The notes: generated by a model not told the origin, from the sequence alone. DNA of 64,000 nt from VMDJ01 sp038146785 (GCA_038146785.1 JAYQSI010000001.1:31814-95813); one strand, 5' to 3'; positions 37,030-46,502 are shown, numbered from the stretch's first letter. Numbers and translations are program-made.

Positions 37030-38678
37030 GTGATGCGCCAACAAGTAACTTTATTCGTCAGATCATTGATGGCGATTTAAAAAGCGGTAAGCACAACACG
37101 GTTGTGACACGTTTTCCGCCAGAACCCAATGGCTTTTTGCATATCGGTCATGCCAAATCGATCGTACTTAACTTTGGCATTGGTGATGATTACAAAGGCG
37201 CGACGAATTTACGCTTTGATGACACCAATCCGGCGAAAGAAGAAGCGGCATTCGTTGAGTCGATCAAGGCTGACGTCGAGTGGTTAGGCTTTGCTTGGAA
37301 AGAATTACGTTTTGCTTCGGATTATTTCGAGCAGATTTACGACTTCGCGGTTGAGTTAATCAACACAGGTAAAGCTTATGTGTGCGACCTGAATGCTGAA
37401 GAGGTGCGTGAGTATCGCGGCACTCTGACGGAGGCAGGTAAGCCAAGTCCTTATCGTGATCGAAGCGTTGAAGAGAATCTCGATTTATTCCAGCGCATGC
37501 GTGATGGCGAGTTTGATGACGGTGCAAAAACATTGCGCGCCAAGATCGATATGGCTTCACCCAATATGAATATGCGTGACCCTGCGTTGTATCGTATTCG
37601 TAAAGGGCTTCATCATCATCAAGTTGGTGATGCCTGGAGTATCTACCCGATGTATGACTTCACGCATCCCATCTCGGATGCGATTGAAGGCATTACCCAT
37701 TCGCTCTGTACCCTAGAGTTTGAAGCGCATCGTCCTCTTTATGATTGGGTGCTCGATAACATCTCAATTGACTGTCATCCGCAGCAAATTGAGTTTGCGC
37801 GTTTGAATCTTGAATACACCGTGATGAGTAAGCGTAAGCTCACTCAGTTAGTCGATGAGAAGCACGTCTCAGGTTGGGATGATCCGCGTATGCCGACCAT
37901 TGCCGGTTTGCGTCGTCGTGGCTACACACCAAAGTCAGTACGCGACTTTTGTCACATGATTGGTGTGACTCGTGCCGACAGTACCGTCGAGATGGGTATG
38001 CTCGAAGCCGCTATCCGTAGCGATCTTGAAGCGGTGGCGCCACGTCGTATGGCAGTTCTGAATCCATTAAAAGTGGTGATCACTAATTACCCAGAAGGTC
38101 AGGTAGAAACGCTGCAAGGCCCTAATCATCCAAAAGATGAATCAATGGGTTCACGTGAGCTGAAGCTAACCCGTGAAATCTTCATTGATGCTGAAGACTT
38201 CCGTGAAGAAGCGAACAAAAAGTACAAGCGTTTGGTGCTCGGCGGCGAAGTTCGTCTGCGTAATGCGTACACCATTCGCGCTGATGAGATCGTTCGCGAT
38301 GCGTCTGGTGAGATTACTGAGATCCACTGCACCTATGATCCTGAAACGCTGGGTGTGAATCCAGAAGGTCGTAAGATTCGTGGTGTTATCCACTGGGTTT
38401 CAGCGAGCGAGGGCGTGCGTGCGGATGTGCATCAATACGATCGCTTGTTCACTGTGCCAAATCCCGGCACTAAAGGTGATTTCTTGTCTGATTTGAATCC
38501 AAACTCACTCAAAGTGCTCAAAGATGCGGTGGTTGAACCAGCGTTGGCAGCGGTTGAGGCAGGGGAGCGATTCCAGTTTGAGCGAGAAGGTTATTTCTGT
38601 CGTGATAGTGAGTCATCAAGCGATGGAAAGCCTGTGTTTAACCAGATTGTGGGTCTGCGTGACTCATGGGGTGAGTGA
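37026..38678 (+). CDS. glnS: Glutamine--tRNA ligase
   Basis: 550 residues, the usual gammaproteobacterial GlnRS length. The class I motifs are PPEPNGFLHIGHAKS (about residue 33) and VMSKRKL (about 265). Its presence means Gln-tRNA is made directly, not through the GatCAB transamidation route. The C-terminal anticodon-binding beta-barrels are complete. A stable-RNA promoter and two tRNA genes follow within 190 bases. Confidence 0.98.
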   Translation: MSDAPTSNFIRQIIDGDLKSGKHNTVVTRFPPEPNGFLHIGHAKSIVLNFGIGDDYKGATNLRFDDTNPAKEEAAFVESIKADVEWLGFAWKELRFASDYFEQIYDFAVELINTGKAYVCDLNAEEVREYRGTLTEAGKPSPYRDRSVEENLDLFQRMRDGEFDDGAKTLRAKIDMASPNMNMRDPALYRIRKGLHHHQVGDAWSIYPMYDFTHPISDAIEGITHSLCTLEFEAHRPLYDWVLDNISIDCHPQQIEFARLNLEYTVMSKRKLTQLVDEKHVSGWDDPRMPTIAGLRRRGYTPKSVRDFCHMIGVTRADSTVEMGMLEAAIRSDLEAVAPRRMAVLNPLKVVITNYPEGQVETLQGPNHPKDESMGSRELKLTREIFIDAEDFREEANKKYKRLVLGGEVRLRNAYTIRADEIVRDASGEITEIHCTYDPETLGVNPEGRKIRGVIHWVSASEGVRADVHQYDRLFTVPNPGTKGDFLSDLNPNSLKVLKDAVVEPALAAVEAGERFQFEREGYFCRDSESSSDGKPVFNQIVGLRDSWGE

Positions 38679-38723
38679 GCCAAAAGATTGGTCACAAAAG
38701 GGAAATAAATCACCCTGAAGGGG

Positions 38724-38752
38724 TAGACATCAAGCCCTCAAATCCCTAATAT
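38724..38752 (+). promoter_or_regulatory. sigma70 promoter of the tRNA operon
   Basis: TAGACA (38724-38729) and TAATAT (38747-38752) are spaced by 17 bases. The GC-rich stretch GCGCTCCC follows, resembling the discriminator of stringently controlled stable-RNA promoters. tRNA-Ala begins 14 bases after the -10. Confidence 0.7.
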
Positions 38753-38765
38753 ACGCGCTCCCTGA

Positions 38766-38841
38766 GGGGCCATAGCTCAGCTGGGAGAGCGCAACACTGG
38801 CAGTGTTGAGGTCAGCGGTTCGATCCCGCTTGGCTCCACCA
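38766..38841 (+). tRNA. tRNA-Ala (anticodon GGC)
   Basis: 76 bases including encoded CCA. The cloverleaf folds fully: acceptor GGGGCCA with TGGCTCC including the G3-U70 pair that identifies alanine tRNA; D stem GCTC/GAGC; anticodon stem CAACA/TGTTG with loop CTGGCAG; T arm with GGTTCGATCC. Confidence 0.97.
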
Positions 38842-38863
38842 AACAATTTGCAAAAAGGTTTCT

Positions 38864-38939
38864 GTCCCGTTCATCTAGAGGCCTAGGATCCCAGCCTTTC
38901 ACGCTGGTTACAGGGGTTCGACTCCCCTACGGGACGCCA
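38864..38939 (+). tRNA. tRNA-Glu (anticodon UUC)
   Basis: 76 bases including encoded CCA. Acceptor GTCCCGT pairs with ACGGGAC; the anticodon stem CCAGC/GCTGG encloses loop CTTTCAC, giving anticodon TTC; the T arm is complete. It lies 22 bases after tRNA-Ala in the same transcript. Confidence 0.97.
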
Positions 38940-38943
38940 TATA

Positions 38944-38981
38944 AAAAAGCCCGATCTCATTTGAGGTCGGGCTTTTTCTTT
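38944..38981 (+). terminator. Intrinsic terminator of the tRNA operon
   Basis: A long stem around GCCCGATCTCA / GAGGTCGGGC with a short T-rich loop, flanked by A and T runs. The flanks make it usable in both directions. Confidence 0.9.
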
Positions 38982-39014
38982 GTCTTCCGCAAATGGTCTG
39001 ACCGTGACCAAAAG

Positions 39015-39041
39015 TACATTTTTTTGTTTTTTTGCCGATAT
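39015..39041 (+). promoter_or_regulatory. sigma28 (FliA) promoter of stator locus 1
   Basis: TACA, 15 bases, then GCCGATAT. Compare the FliA consensus TAAA-N15-GCCGATAA. The same TACATTTT...GCCGATA arrangement precedes the second stator locus, so promoter and genes were probably duplicated together. It lies about 107 bases before pomA copy 1. Confidence 0.65.
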
Positions 39042-39147
39042 AGAATAAGACCTATGCGTAAAAAAGCGTGCTCGGCCGTGGCTGTCGTAGTGAGCTTACG
39101 TGTGCATTAGACTAACGACCAACCTGCAGAAGACTTAAGAGCTCCCT

Positions 39148-40672
39148 ATGGATATAGCAACGTTAATCGGCCTTGTCGGCGCCATTGGTACTATCGTGAT
39201 GGCGATCGTGATTGGTGGCTCTGCCGGGATGTTCGTCAACGTGCCTTCGCTGATCATCGTATTTGGCGGCACCTTGATGGTGACCATGCTGGAAAAACCA
39301 GAGGATCTGATCGATAAGTTTGTCGAGTACGCAGAATTAGTGCGTAAAGACGGCATGATCGCTCTGGAGTCAAAGGTTGGCGAAGAGAAAAATGAGTACC
39401 TCAAGCGAGGCCTTGAGATGTTGGTTGATGGTAAAGACAAAGGCTTTGTTCAAGGCCAGTTAACCAAAGATACCGAGATCATGGTCATTCGCCATGAGCG
39501 GGGTGCGGATGTGTGGAGTGCGATCGGTGACTTTGGTCCTGCGATGGGCATGATCGGCACCTTGGTTGGCTTGGTACAGATGCTGGCTAACATGAGTGAT
39601 CCGAAATCAATCGGACCTGCGATGGCAGTTGCGATGGCAACGTTGCTAATGGCCTTCTTCGTTTTGATATTGTCTTTTTCTGATACCAAGGTTGATAAGT
39701 ACAAGGGCAGTTGTGGGCTCCCTAAAGAATGCTTTTGGTATGCCAAAAGTTCAGGTGATCCCCAAGGCTGCATCAATAATTTCTTCAGATTTTAGTCCTT
39801 CAATAACAACACCAGCGCCTGTCAATATATTGAACCAGGACGTGACTGATCCGAATAAAGAAATTCCAGAGATAAAGCAGAATCCAGAAAGCGAAGACTT
39901 TGAAATAGAGAAGCAAAAACGAAAGCTAGAACAGCTCCTTCAGACGGAAATTATGAATGCTCAAGTTGACGTTAAGATCGAAGGTGAAAAAATTGTTGTT
40001 CAGTTAAAGGGTACTGGTGTTCTCGGAGAAGATTATGTTGAGTCACCAAAAGTAGAGCGTGCAGGTGTTGTAACCCCAGAAAGACTTGGGCTTGTAGCGA
40101 AGGTCTCTGAGGCGCAAAAACAAATTAAGGCTGAGGTTGTTGTTAAGGAAGAAGTTGTTGGCTTAAAGGCAGCAGAAACGACACGAAAAGAGCGTGACCC
40201 TAAAGTCTTTGAAAAACTTCAAGAGCAGTTAACGAAGGAGATCGCTGAGCTGAAGGAAAAGCTAAAAAGTAGTGTATCTGCTGGGAAAGTTGCAATTGAA
40301 AGACGGCCTGACTCGATAGCTATCGTATTGGAAGATGATGATTTGTTTGCTGATGGTGGTGCGGACATTAACCCTGAAAATGTTAAAGAGCTTGAAAATA
40401 TCCGTGATCACATCATGACTTCCGATGCGAAAGTTATGATTTCAGGACATACAGACAATGTGCCTTTATTGGATGGTGGAAAGTACGCATCCAATTGGGA
40501 GCTATCTTCAGCAAGGGCTGCTGCGGTTGCTCATTCCTTGACTACATTATTGGGTGTGCCAAGAGATAAATTAGAGATTGTCGCTTTCGCTGATACAAAG
40601 CCGATTGCTGATAACACAACACTTGAAGGTAGAAAGAAAAATCGTCGAGTTGAGATTTTGTTGCTTAATTAA
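39148..40672 (+). pseudogene. Collapsed pomA-pomB stator locus, copy 1
   Basis: The first about 165 codons match PomA of copy 2 (47459-48226) closely but lack 23 residues after TLMVTML. At GPAMAVA the sequence jumps in frame into the PomB membrane helix (MATLLMAFFVLIL). This removes the end of PomA, including its last two helices, and the PomB N-terminus including the ion-binding Asp seen in FADMATLL of copy 2. A frameshift near 39,705 then shifts the rest of PomB, which reads on as an intact OmpA-like domain (ISGHTDNVP...NRRVEIL) to 40,672. No functional stator can result. The OmpA part may still be translatable. Three separate lesions in one locus argue for real decay. Confidence 0.85.
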
Positions 40673-40680
40673 AAAAGCTA

Positions 40681-41034
40681 TCAGATGGTGATATCGAGGT
40701 TTAAGGAACCTTTCTCTGGCCCACTATTCTTAGTTGAATGATAATTTTCAAGCGCAATTTTTTTCGATAAGGCGCTACTTTCTGTAGAAGGCTTAACTCT
40801 CTTGTCTATGTTACTTAACGTAGAAGCGAGAGCCTTGAATTCTTCGGTATTGGGCTGGTGGTTTAATGCTGTATGGCGTGTTTTCGCCTGATAAGCGTTG
40901 ACATTTTCGGCTTGATCGACAGGACGGAATTGAGTGTTAAGTTCATTTTTGTCCACAGATAATTCAGCAGCCCGAACGGGTGTGGGCTTTTGAGGTAGTG
41001 GTGGAAATGTGCCTACTCGATTAGACGTGTCCAT
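40681..41034 (-). CDS. Hypothetical protein, 117 residues
   Basis: A complete reading frame on the minus strand, lacking signal peptide, membrane segment or cysteines; composition is polar and rich in Ser, Lys, Asn and Thr, suggesting a largely disordered protein. It sits between the pomB remnant and the FliK-like gene, divergent from the latter, so a flagellar accessory role is possible but unsupported. I do not recognise the family. Confidence 0.5.
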   Translation of the reverse strand: MDTSNRVGTFPPLPQKPTPVRAAELSVDKNELNTQFRPVDQAENVNAYQAKTRHTALNHQPNTEEFKALASTLSNIDKRVKPSTESSALSKKIALENYHSTKNSGPEKGSLNLDITI

Positions 41035-41124
41035 TTTTCTAGCGACCTTGCTGATTTAATCTAATATTAGAAGAGCAAAATGCAGTTATCAAGAGAGTTT
41101 TAGGGCGAAGCTGAGGCCAAATGA

Positions 41125-42156
41125 ATGCCAGATTCAATTAATACGCATTTCGTTAATATTAAATCCACGGGATTTCAAAAAATATCACACAGGCGTCAGC
41201 GTTAGGTTCGCATGTTGGGTTTAAATCCTTATCTCAAGGGCAGTTATTAAAAGCGGTTATTATCAAAGTAACCGACCAACATATCTTTTTAGACGCAAAG
41301 GGTTTGATATTACAGGCTAACTCTCCAGGCGCTGGGGCCCAGATCGGGGAGAGATATCTCCTGAAAGTCGTCGATGCTCATTCGTTGCCCCCAAGGCTCA
41401 AATTAATTTCTGATGCGCAATTACCATCATCTAGTTTGGCTGGGGTAAGTACTTTTTTACGCAGTCTTTTGTTTCGGCATGACCCATTAATGCCAATGCG
41501 ACATGCTTTGAGCACGCTTCATAATTTACAGCAGTCGCAATCAAGTGAAGTTGTAGCTTCCGTCGTAAAGCAATTTGAAAAATGGAAAACATTACCGAAT
41601 AAAGTTGACGCCAATTGGGTAAAAGAAAAATTAAAAATGTCTGGGCTTTTCTCAGAGTCAATAGGGAGGCTTCAGGATGAGCTGGATTTGAAAGGGTTGT
41701 TTAGCAAAGTAAACAACCTATATAAGATTGTCTATTCGGGTGCTGTGGATGTAGTGACTTCAGCTCAAATTAAAGCTTTAGATGCGTTACTTGAAGGGGG
41801 TATTCGTTATCATTTCTTGATGCCATTTGTTGATAATGGGGTTATAGATGCTGAAGTTTTTCACTCGTCAGAAGATCAACAAGAAGACAAGTGGCGTATC
41901 TATCTTCGTCATGAGAGTCATGAGTTTGGTTTGTATCTTGTGGATATTCTTTTACAAAAAATGATGTTTCTGTTGTGTTTAAAACCGATAAAAATGGTTG
42001 TTAGAGGCTATTAATTCATCTGCTGAGAAACTGAAAACCGCAATTAATAACAATGACATAAATGTCATCATGCTCAAAGCCATGGAAATATGTGAAGCAT
42101 CAAAAAATCCTTATGATGAGACTGATGCGCAATCAATATTGGATATGAGGGTTTAA
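41125..42156 (+). pseudogene. FliK-like flagellar hook-length protein, frameshifted
   Basis: The ATG at 41125 reads 18 codons (MPDSINTHFVNIKSTGFQ), then an A run near 41,178 is one base short and the frame changes. The main body (LKAVIIKVTDQHIFLDAKG ... RIYLRHESHEFGLYLVDI) follows, with further shifts near 41,960 (an A run) and 42,003. The tail (NSSAEKLKTAINNNDINV) ends at TAA overlapping the next ATG. The beta-rich C-terminal part and the position ahead of an FlhB-like gene fit the second FliK-like protein found with FhlB in Pseudomonas-type genomes. Family assignment is moderate; the lesions are clear. Confidence 0.6.
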
Positions 42157-42455
42157 TGTCAATTGACTCACCAACAGTTGCAGTAGCCATTGAATATGGA
42201 ATGAATGAAGTTCCTGTAGTGAAGGCGCATGGCACGGGTAAGCTTGCTGAAATGATTATCGATGCAGCTCGTGAAGCTGGCGTTCATATCCATAAAGATG
42301 AAGATCTTGTCGGTCTTCTGTCGCTGCTTGAGTTAAATGATGAAATTCCAGAGAGCTTGTACACCGTGGTGGCAGAGGTGTTAGCTTACAGTTACTGGTT
42401 AAAAGGAATGAGGCCAGGGGATGAAAAGAAGGCTGATTTGAATGCTAATCGATAG
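42156..42455 (+). CDS. FlhB C-terminal-like protein (FhlB, EscU/YscU/HrcU family)
   Basis: 99 residues, matching only the cytoplasmic C-terminal domain of the flagellar export switch FlhB: VAVAIEYGMNEVPVVKAHGTG, then the helical tail. The usual NPTH autocleavage site is replaced near the start by DSPT, so no autocleavage is expected. Such short FhlB proteins can substitute for the FlhB C-terminal region in some bacteria. The start overlaps the FliK-like stop (TAATG), and the end overlaps the convergent DUF2802 gene by 11 bases. Intact. Confidence 0.8.
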   Translation: MSIDSPTVAVAIEYGMNEVPVVKAHGTGKLAEMIIDAAREAGVHIHKDEDLVGLLSLLELNDEIPESLYTVVAEVLAYSYWLKGMRPGDEKKADLNANR

Positions 42456-42900
42456 TCTTTGGCTTATGCATTCTAACTATTAGCTCCGCCTCTGAATGCT
42501 CAATCCCGCAAATTGAAACTATCTTTTCTGCGCTTTGATTCTCTTTAGCAAGCCGGATGGCGTGACTAAAAACAGAGTGCTCGTCAGATGTTACGGATTC
42601 TTTTTGTTCTGAGATCTGTTGGGGTTGATCAAGTTTTTCCAGTAAAACCGAGAATAGTTGAATTAACTGATGATTCTTTTTGGTTAATGCAGCTAAAGCC
42701 TCAACCTTCTCATTAATTGATTCAATTTCTTTTAGAACGGGCTTTAAATCTTCAGCTTTATCGTGATCGGTTGAAACTGCTGAAAGTACTTCCAGTTTCT
42801 GATGGTTAAGAATTCGACGAAGGTCTAAATAAAGGATAATCAGAATGAGGGCGATGGAAAAAGCGATTATTCCAATAATGATGTAAAAATGATTATCCAT
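42445..42900 (-). CDS. DUF2802 membrane-anchored protein
   Basis: 151 residues: an N-terminal membrane helix (about 6-26), a coiled-coil-prone stretch (about 55-95), and a C-terminal DUF2802 domain (AIRLAKENQSAEKIVSICGIEHSEAELIVRMH). The domain looks like a small helix-turn-helix fold; DUF2802 genes commonly sit among flagellar genes in gammaproteobacteria. The ATG overlaps the flgN stop (TGATG), placing it at the end of a flgA-flgM-flgN-like minus-strand group. Intact. Confidence 0.75.
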   Translation of the reverse strand: MDNHFYIIIGIIAFSIALILIILYLDLRRILNHQKLEVLSAVSTDHDKAEDLKPVLKEIESINEKVEALAALTKKNHQLIQLFSVLLEKLDQPQQISEQKESVTSDEHSVFSHAIRLAKENQSAEKIVSICGIEHSEAELIVRMHKPKTID

Positions 42901-43357
42901 CAGGCTTCAGTAATCTTTTTTGATAGTGTGCTGAATTTATTCTTGCCAAATGCATCGTATAGCTGAGTAGCATTATGTGATTTATTAACCTGTAAGATAT
43001 CCAAAACCATATTGGTGGTTTTGATTTTTTGGGTCAGGTATTGATCTGTCTTTCGATGTATCAAATCGCATGCCTTTAGTTCATTTAAAAACGCATCCCA
43101 GAGTTTTTTTTCTTCAATAGATAAAAGTTGTTCTATTGAACTAGAGGTTTTCGGCGTGTTTGATTCGCTTTCAATAAGGCTTGATGTGTATTCGTCAAAC
43201 TTCTTTATGGTTTCTAATAACGTTGATCTTTTCTGACTGGGCTTTTTGAAAAGAATCGTAATCTTGATTCGAGAGAGAATTGAATTCTCCCTCTAAAAGT
43301 TGATGAAGAGCTTTGGAGCTTTCTAGAGCGGATAGAAGTTGATCAGAGAGAGCACAA
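42900..43357 (-). pseudogene. flgN: FlgN-like flagellar export chaperone, frameshifted
   Basis: Read from the minus strand, fragments in different frames join into one helical protein of about 150 residues: LSDQLLSALESSKALHQLLE, then after a shift near 43,215 LLETIKKFDEYTSSLIESE, continuing to KKITEA and a stop overlapping the DUF2802 start. An early shift near 43,345 separates a possible TTG start. Size, helical content and position directly after flgM identify FlgN, the chaperone for FlgK and FlgL. At least two frameshifts. Confidence 0.7.
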
Positions 43358-43366
43358 AATTAGCTA

Positions 43367-43687
43367 TTATTTTCCAATCGTCGAGACAAGTGACTCGAGA
43401 TCAGCCATGTTTTTGGCAGTCTTCTTTGCATCCAAGGGGTAGGTGCCTTCAGATAGCGCCTTCTTAATGGATTCAATTTTGTCTTGATCAATGTCAGGTG
43501 TTTTGCTTAATGCTGATTCGGCATTAGCAATGTTTTTTGCTGCGTCAGTTAACTGAACTGAGTCATCTTGTGGTGCAGCTACATTAGTATCTGAGCCAGT
43601 TTTAATTTCAGAACGTTCGTTACGTTGAACTCGATTTTGAGTATTTACGCCGTTTTTCGAAATGTTACTTGTTGAATCAACCATCAC
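43367..43687 (-). CDS. flgM: Anti-sigma28 factor FlgM, copy 1
   Basis: 106 residues, intact. The C-terminal half carries the FlgM sigma-binding region (DKIESIKKALSEGTYPLDAKKTAKNMADLESLV). FlgM holds FliA inactive until exported through the completed hook. It lies between flgA (upstream) and flgN (downstream), the classical place. A good FliA promoter at 43741-43767 precedes it. The start could be either of two adjacent ATGs. Confidence 0.9.
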   Translation of the reverse strand: MMVDSTSNISKNGVNTQNRVQRNERSEIKTGSDTNVAAPQDDSVQLTDAAKNIANAESALSKTPDIDQDKIESIKKALSEGTYPLDAKKTAKNMADLESLVSTIGK

Positions 43688-43740
43688 TATGATCTCTAAA
43701 TGTCGTCAATTAATGACTAAAAAAGTCACAACTCTTTTAA

Positions 43741-43767
43741 ATATCGACAATAATTTCAAAAACTTTA
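43741..43767 (-). promoter_or_regulatory. sigma28 promoter of flgM copy 1
   Basis: On the minus strand TAAAGTTT, 11 bases, then GTCGATAT. The -35 half is a perfect FliA consensus; the -10 differs at two positions. It is 54 bases upstream of the flgM start. Confidence 0.7.
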
Positions 43768-43810
43768 GCATGAATTTAAAAAAAGAGACAAAAAGTCTTT
43801 AGTTGTTGAT

Positions 43811-44540
43811 TTAATTGATTTTTACCCTACCTAGCTTGTCTACAACGCCTGTGACTGTTTTGTTTGTCTTAGGAATGTAAACATCCACGGATTGGCGTAT
43901 TCCGGCATCTTTCAGCGCTACACCTTCATTGCTAACAAAAATGCCGTTTTGGTCATAAATAATAGTCACTGTGGCCCCTTTTTGATGATGCTAGGTTGTC
44001 TGACCATATTTAATGAGATCAATGCGCCTTTTGGAATGGTTTGGGTAGCTTCAAAGCCAATCAGCTCACTGGGCTTCTTAAAATGCCCTCATTAATTCGG
44101 TGAGATGGAAAAGTTTTAACTGAAAGATCGCTAGCTTTAATAGCTATGCCTCGTCGAATAATAGTAGAGCTTGTGACTGCTGAAACCGAGCTAGTCTCAG
44201 ATGTAGGTTTATTGGGCGTCTTAACGGCTGTTTTAGAGGCGTTGTCATTACTTGATTGAGCTGTATTTTCCACCGACAGGTAGATTTTCCATCCAGGGGT
44301 ATCAGGACATTGGACTTCAACGGTTTTTTCAGAAGTAAATGGGAAGCGTACCTGTAATGCTGAATTACATTTTTTCAGTTGCAACCGGGGGTCTATAGGA
44401 GAGATTTGAGTTTGTGATCCGCTGAATGATTTTATGGCAAGTATCACATCATCATGAACAGTGTTTTCACCGCCAACCGATTGGCGTGCAAAAAGGACTA
44501 AGGCCAGGGTTAGTAGAAAACGAATTTTCAAGATGCCCAT
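43811..44540 (-). pseudogene. flgA: FlgA, P-ring assembly chaperone, frameshifted
   Basis: Start MGILKIRFLLTLALVLFARQ, a signal peptide; an earlier ATG at 44573 is possible. The SAF/FlgA domain begins correctly (RRGIAIKASDLSVKTFP) but a shift near 44,085 moves on to KKPSELIGFEATQTIPKGALIS, and a second near 43,980 to ATVTIIYDQNGIFVSNEG and the C-terminus KTVTGVVDKLGRVKIN. Both lie at short homopolymers. FlgA helps FlgI form the P ring in the periplasm. It is oriented like flgM and flgN. Confidence 0.85.
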
Positions 44541-44639
44541 CAGTTTGTGATGACGTAAATCAATATGGTACATAAAGATTCAGCTAGCTAAATTAGTAGA
44601 TTTAGGGCAGTTTATAATCTTTCAAACAAAATAGGAGAT

Positions 44640-45649
44640 ATGATGAGTCATCAAACATCAACTCAACCTGCATCTTTTGCGTTGAGATATCGCAAACGAT
44701 TGTTTGAAATTCTTGAGGTCGCTCGGCCAGGCGATCGAATAAGTAAATTATTCGACCTGTTGCTGATTTTGCTTATTTTGCTAAATGTTGCGGCAATTAT
44801 TTTAGAGTCTATGCCGGAGTTTAATCAGCAATACGGCGAGTTGTTCCAACGCTTTGATCTTTTCTCGGTAACTGTTTTTTCGATTGAATATGTTTTGCGT
44901 ATCTGGGTAGCTGTGGAACATCGATCTTTCGATAAAGTAGAACACACAAATCTTTCATACCGCCTGCAATATATTAAAAGTCCATCGGCAATAGTCGACT
45001 TGCTTGCGATAGCGCCGTTCTATTTAGCCTTACTTTTCCCTACTGCGTTGGATTTGAGGATTCTGAGAGCATTCAGGCTACTTAGAATTTTTAAGTTAAC
45101 ACGCTACTCTCAAAGTATGACACTAATGCTGACAGCAATTAGTGAACACATCCGTTCATTCATCGCGGCGATTACCATTCTGATGATCGTAATGCTTTTA
45201 GCGGCCAGTGGTATTTACGTGTTCGAGCGGGATGCGCAGCCAGAAGCATTCGGTAGTATCCTCATGCCATGTGGTGGGCGTTTGCCACACTAACTACAGT
45301 TGGGTATGGAGATGTAACGCCGATTACAGCGTGGGGTAAAGTGTTTGGCGCGGCAATAACGGTTGTTGGGGTTGGCATGGTAGCTTTGCCTGCGGGTATT
45401 TTAGCTTCCGCATTTTCAGAGCAACTTCGGTTGCGCGAGAAGATCTATCAAGATGTAGTTGATCGTGTTTATGAAGATGGCCACATGGATGCCGAGGAAG
45501 AGGAATTATTAAGAGAAACCCGTTTAAGCTTAGAGATTAATGAGGATACTGCTTCAAGAATTGAATCTGCAGGTGAGCGTAAAGGGCGAACTGTAAAAGC
45601 TGAATCTCAAGCAGCTTCAGTGTGTCCGCATTGTGGTAAACCCATTTAG
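44640..45649 (+). pseudogene. Voltage-gated potassium channel, frameshifted in the pore
   Basis: The first 210 residues hold S1-S5 of a Kv-type channel, with the voltage-sensor S4 arginines in LRILRAFRLLRIFKLTRYS. Just before the pore helix the frame breaks near 45,265: restoring one C gives PHAMWWAFATLTTVGYGD, which includes the K+ selectivity filter TVGYGD. S6 and a cytoplasmic tail follow, ending in a CPHCGKPI zinc-ribbon-like motif. Start ATGATG preceded by AGGAG. Unrelated to flagella, so its lesion matters for judging what caused the others. Confidence 0.88.
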
Positions 45650-45668
45650 GCTGATAGGGGTTATATAA

Positions 45669-46218
45669 ATGAATTTCGCCATGAAAATACGAAGCGCAGG
45701 CATTTTATCAACGGTACTTACCGTAATTTTGTCGACGGGTGTTTATGCCTTTGGATCATCGCCTCTCGATTGTAATGAGTATTTCAAGACGCATTACCCG
45801 GTTAATGAGTTCAGTTTGATTAGTGGTGGTATGGCGCTTGATAAAAGAACCAATTTAATATGGCAACGCTGCAATGTGGGTGAGTTTTGGGCTGATTCAG
45901 CTTTGTAAGGGCTTTCCATCTAGACTTTCATGGGATGAGGGATTGCTAGCAGCAGAAAGTTCTCGTGTTGGTGGGTATAACGATTGGCGCTTGCCTTCAG
46001 TAAAGGAATTAAAAGAACTGGCGGAACCAAATTGTTTGAATCCAGCGATAAATACCTATGTGTTTGAATCAGTATTGCCTGATATTTATTGGACGAGTAA
46101 GACCAGTTTGTTTAACAGGCTTTATGCATGGGGTGTGTTTATGTTTAATGGATATGATTTTTCAGGCCACGCAAAAAAGAACCCTAACTTGGTGCTTTTA
46201 GTGAGGGAAAACAAATAG
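45669..46218 (+). pseudogene. DUF1566 domain secreted protein, frameshifted
   Basis: A signal peptide (residues about 7-26) and MALDKRTNLIWQRCNVGEFW precede a shift near 45,890; the other frame then gives LSWDEGLLAAESSRVGGYNDWRLPSVKELKEL, the hallmark of DUF1566, and a C-terminus at 46,218. The function of the domain is not known; it is common in secreted or surface proteins. It begins 20 bases after the channel gene. Confidence 0.8.
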
Positions 46219-46219
46219 C

Positions 46220-46417
46220 CTAAGTTTTCTTGGCGAGAAATTGTAAGCAGTTTCTTCCGTCAGCATCTCTAACTTCTAAAGCAGGCATTCTTTTGGTTTT
46301 TATATTGAAGGCTCGGCATCCGCGGGGAAATGATGAATCCCAGGTGACAAAATAATGCTGACAATTAACGCAAATAGGTGTTGAAAAATCGGTCATCTGT
46401 CTCTTTGTCCTAAACAA
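46220..46417 (-). CDS. Small cysteine-rich conserved protein
   Basis: 65 residues; a start at the second Met (MTDFSTP) is equally likely. Four cysteines are arranged CVNC...GC...NC around the conserved ICVNCQHYFVTWDSSFPRGCRAF, suggestive of one zinc site. I recall close relatives in Pseudomonas-type genomes with unreliable annotations; function unknown. Its stop abuts the DUF1566 stop. Intact. Confidence 0.6.
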   Translation of the reverse strand: MFRTKRQMTDFSTPICVNCQHYFVTWDSSFPRGCRAFNIKTKRMPALEVRDADGRNCLQFLAKKT

Positions 46418-46502
46418 GAGTCAAATCTTGTTGGTTCGCTGATAATTTGATTGTTTAAATCCTAGCAGCCATTTAAAGTCCACAAAAATATATTTTGAGA
46501 GG

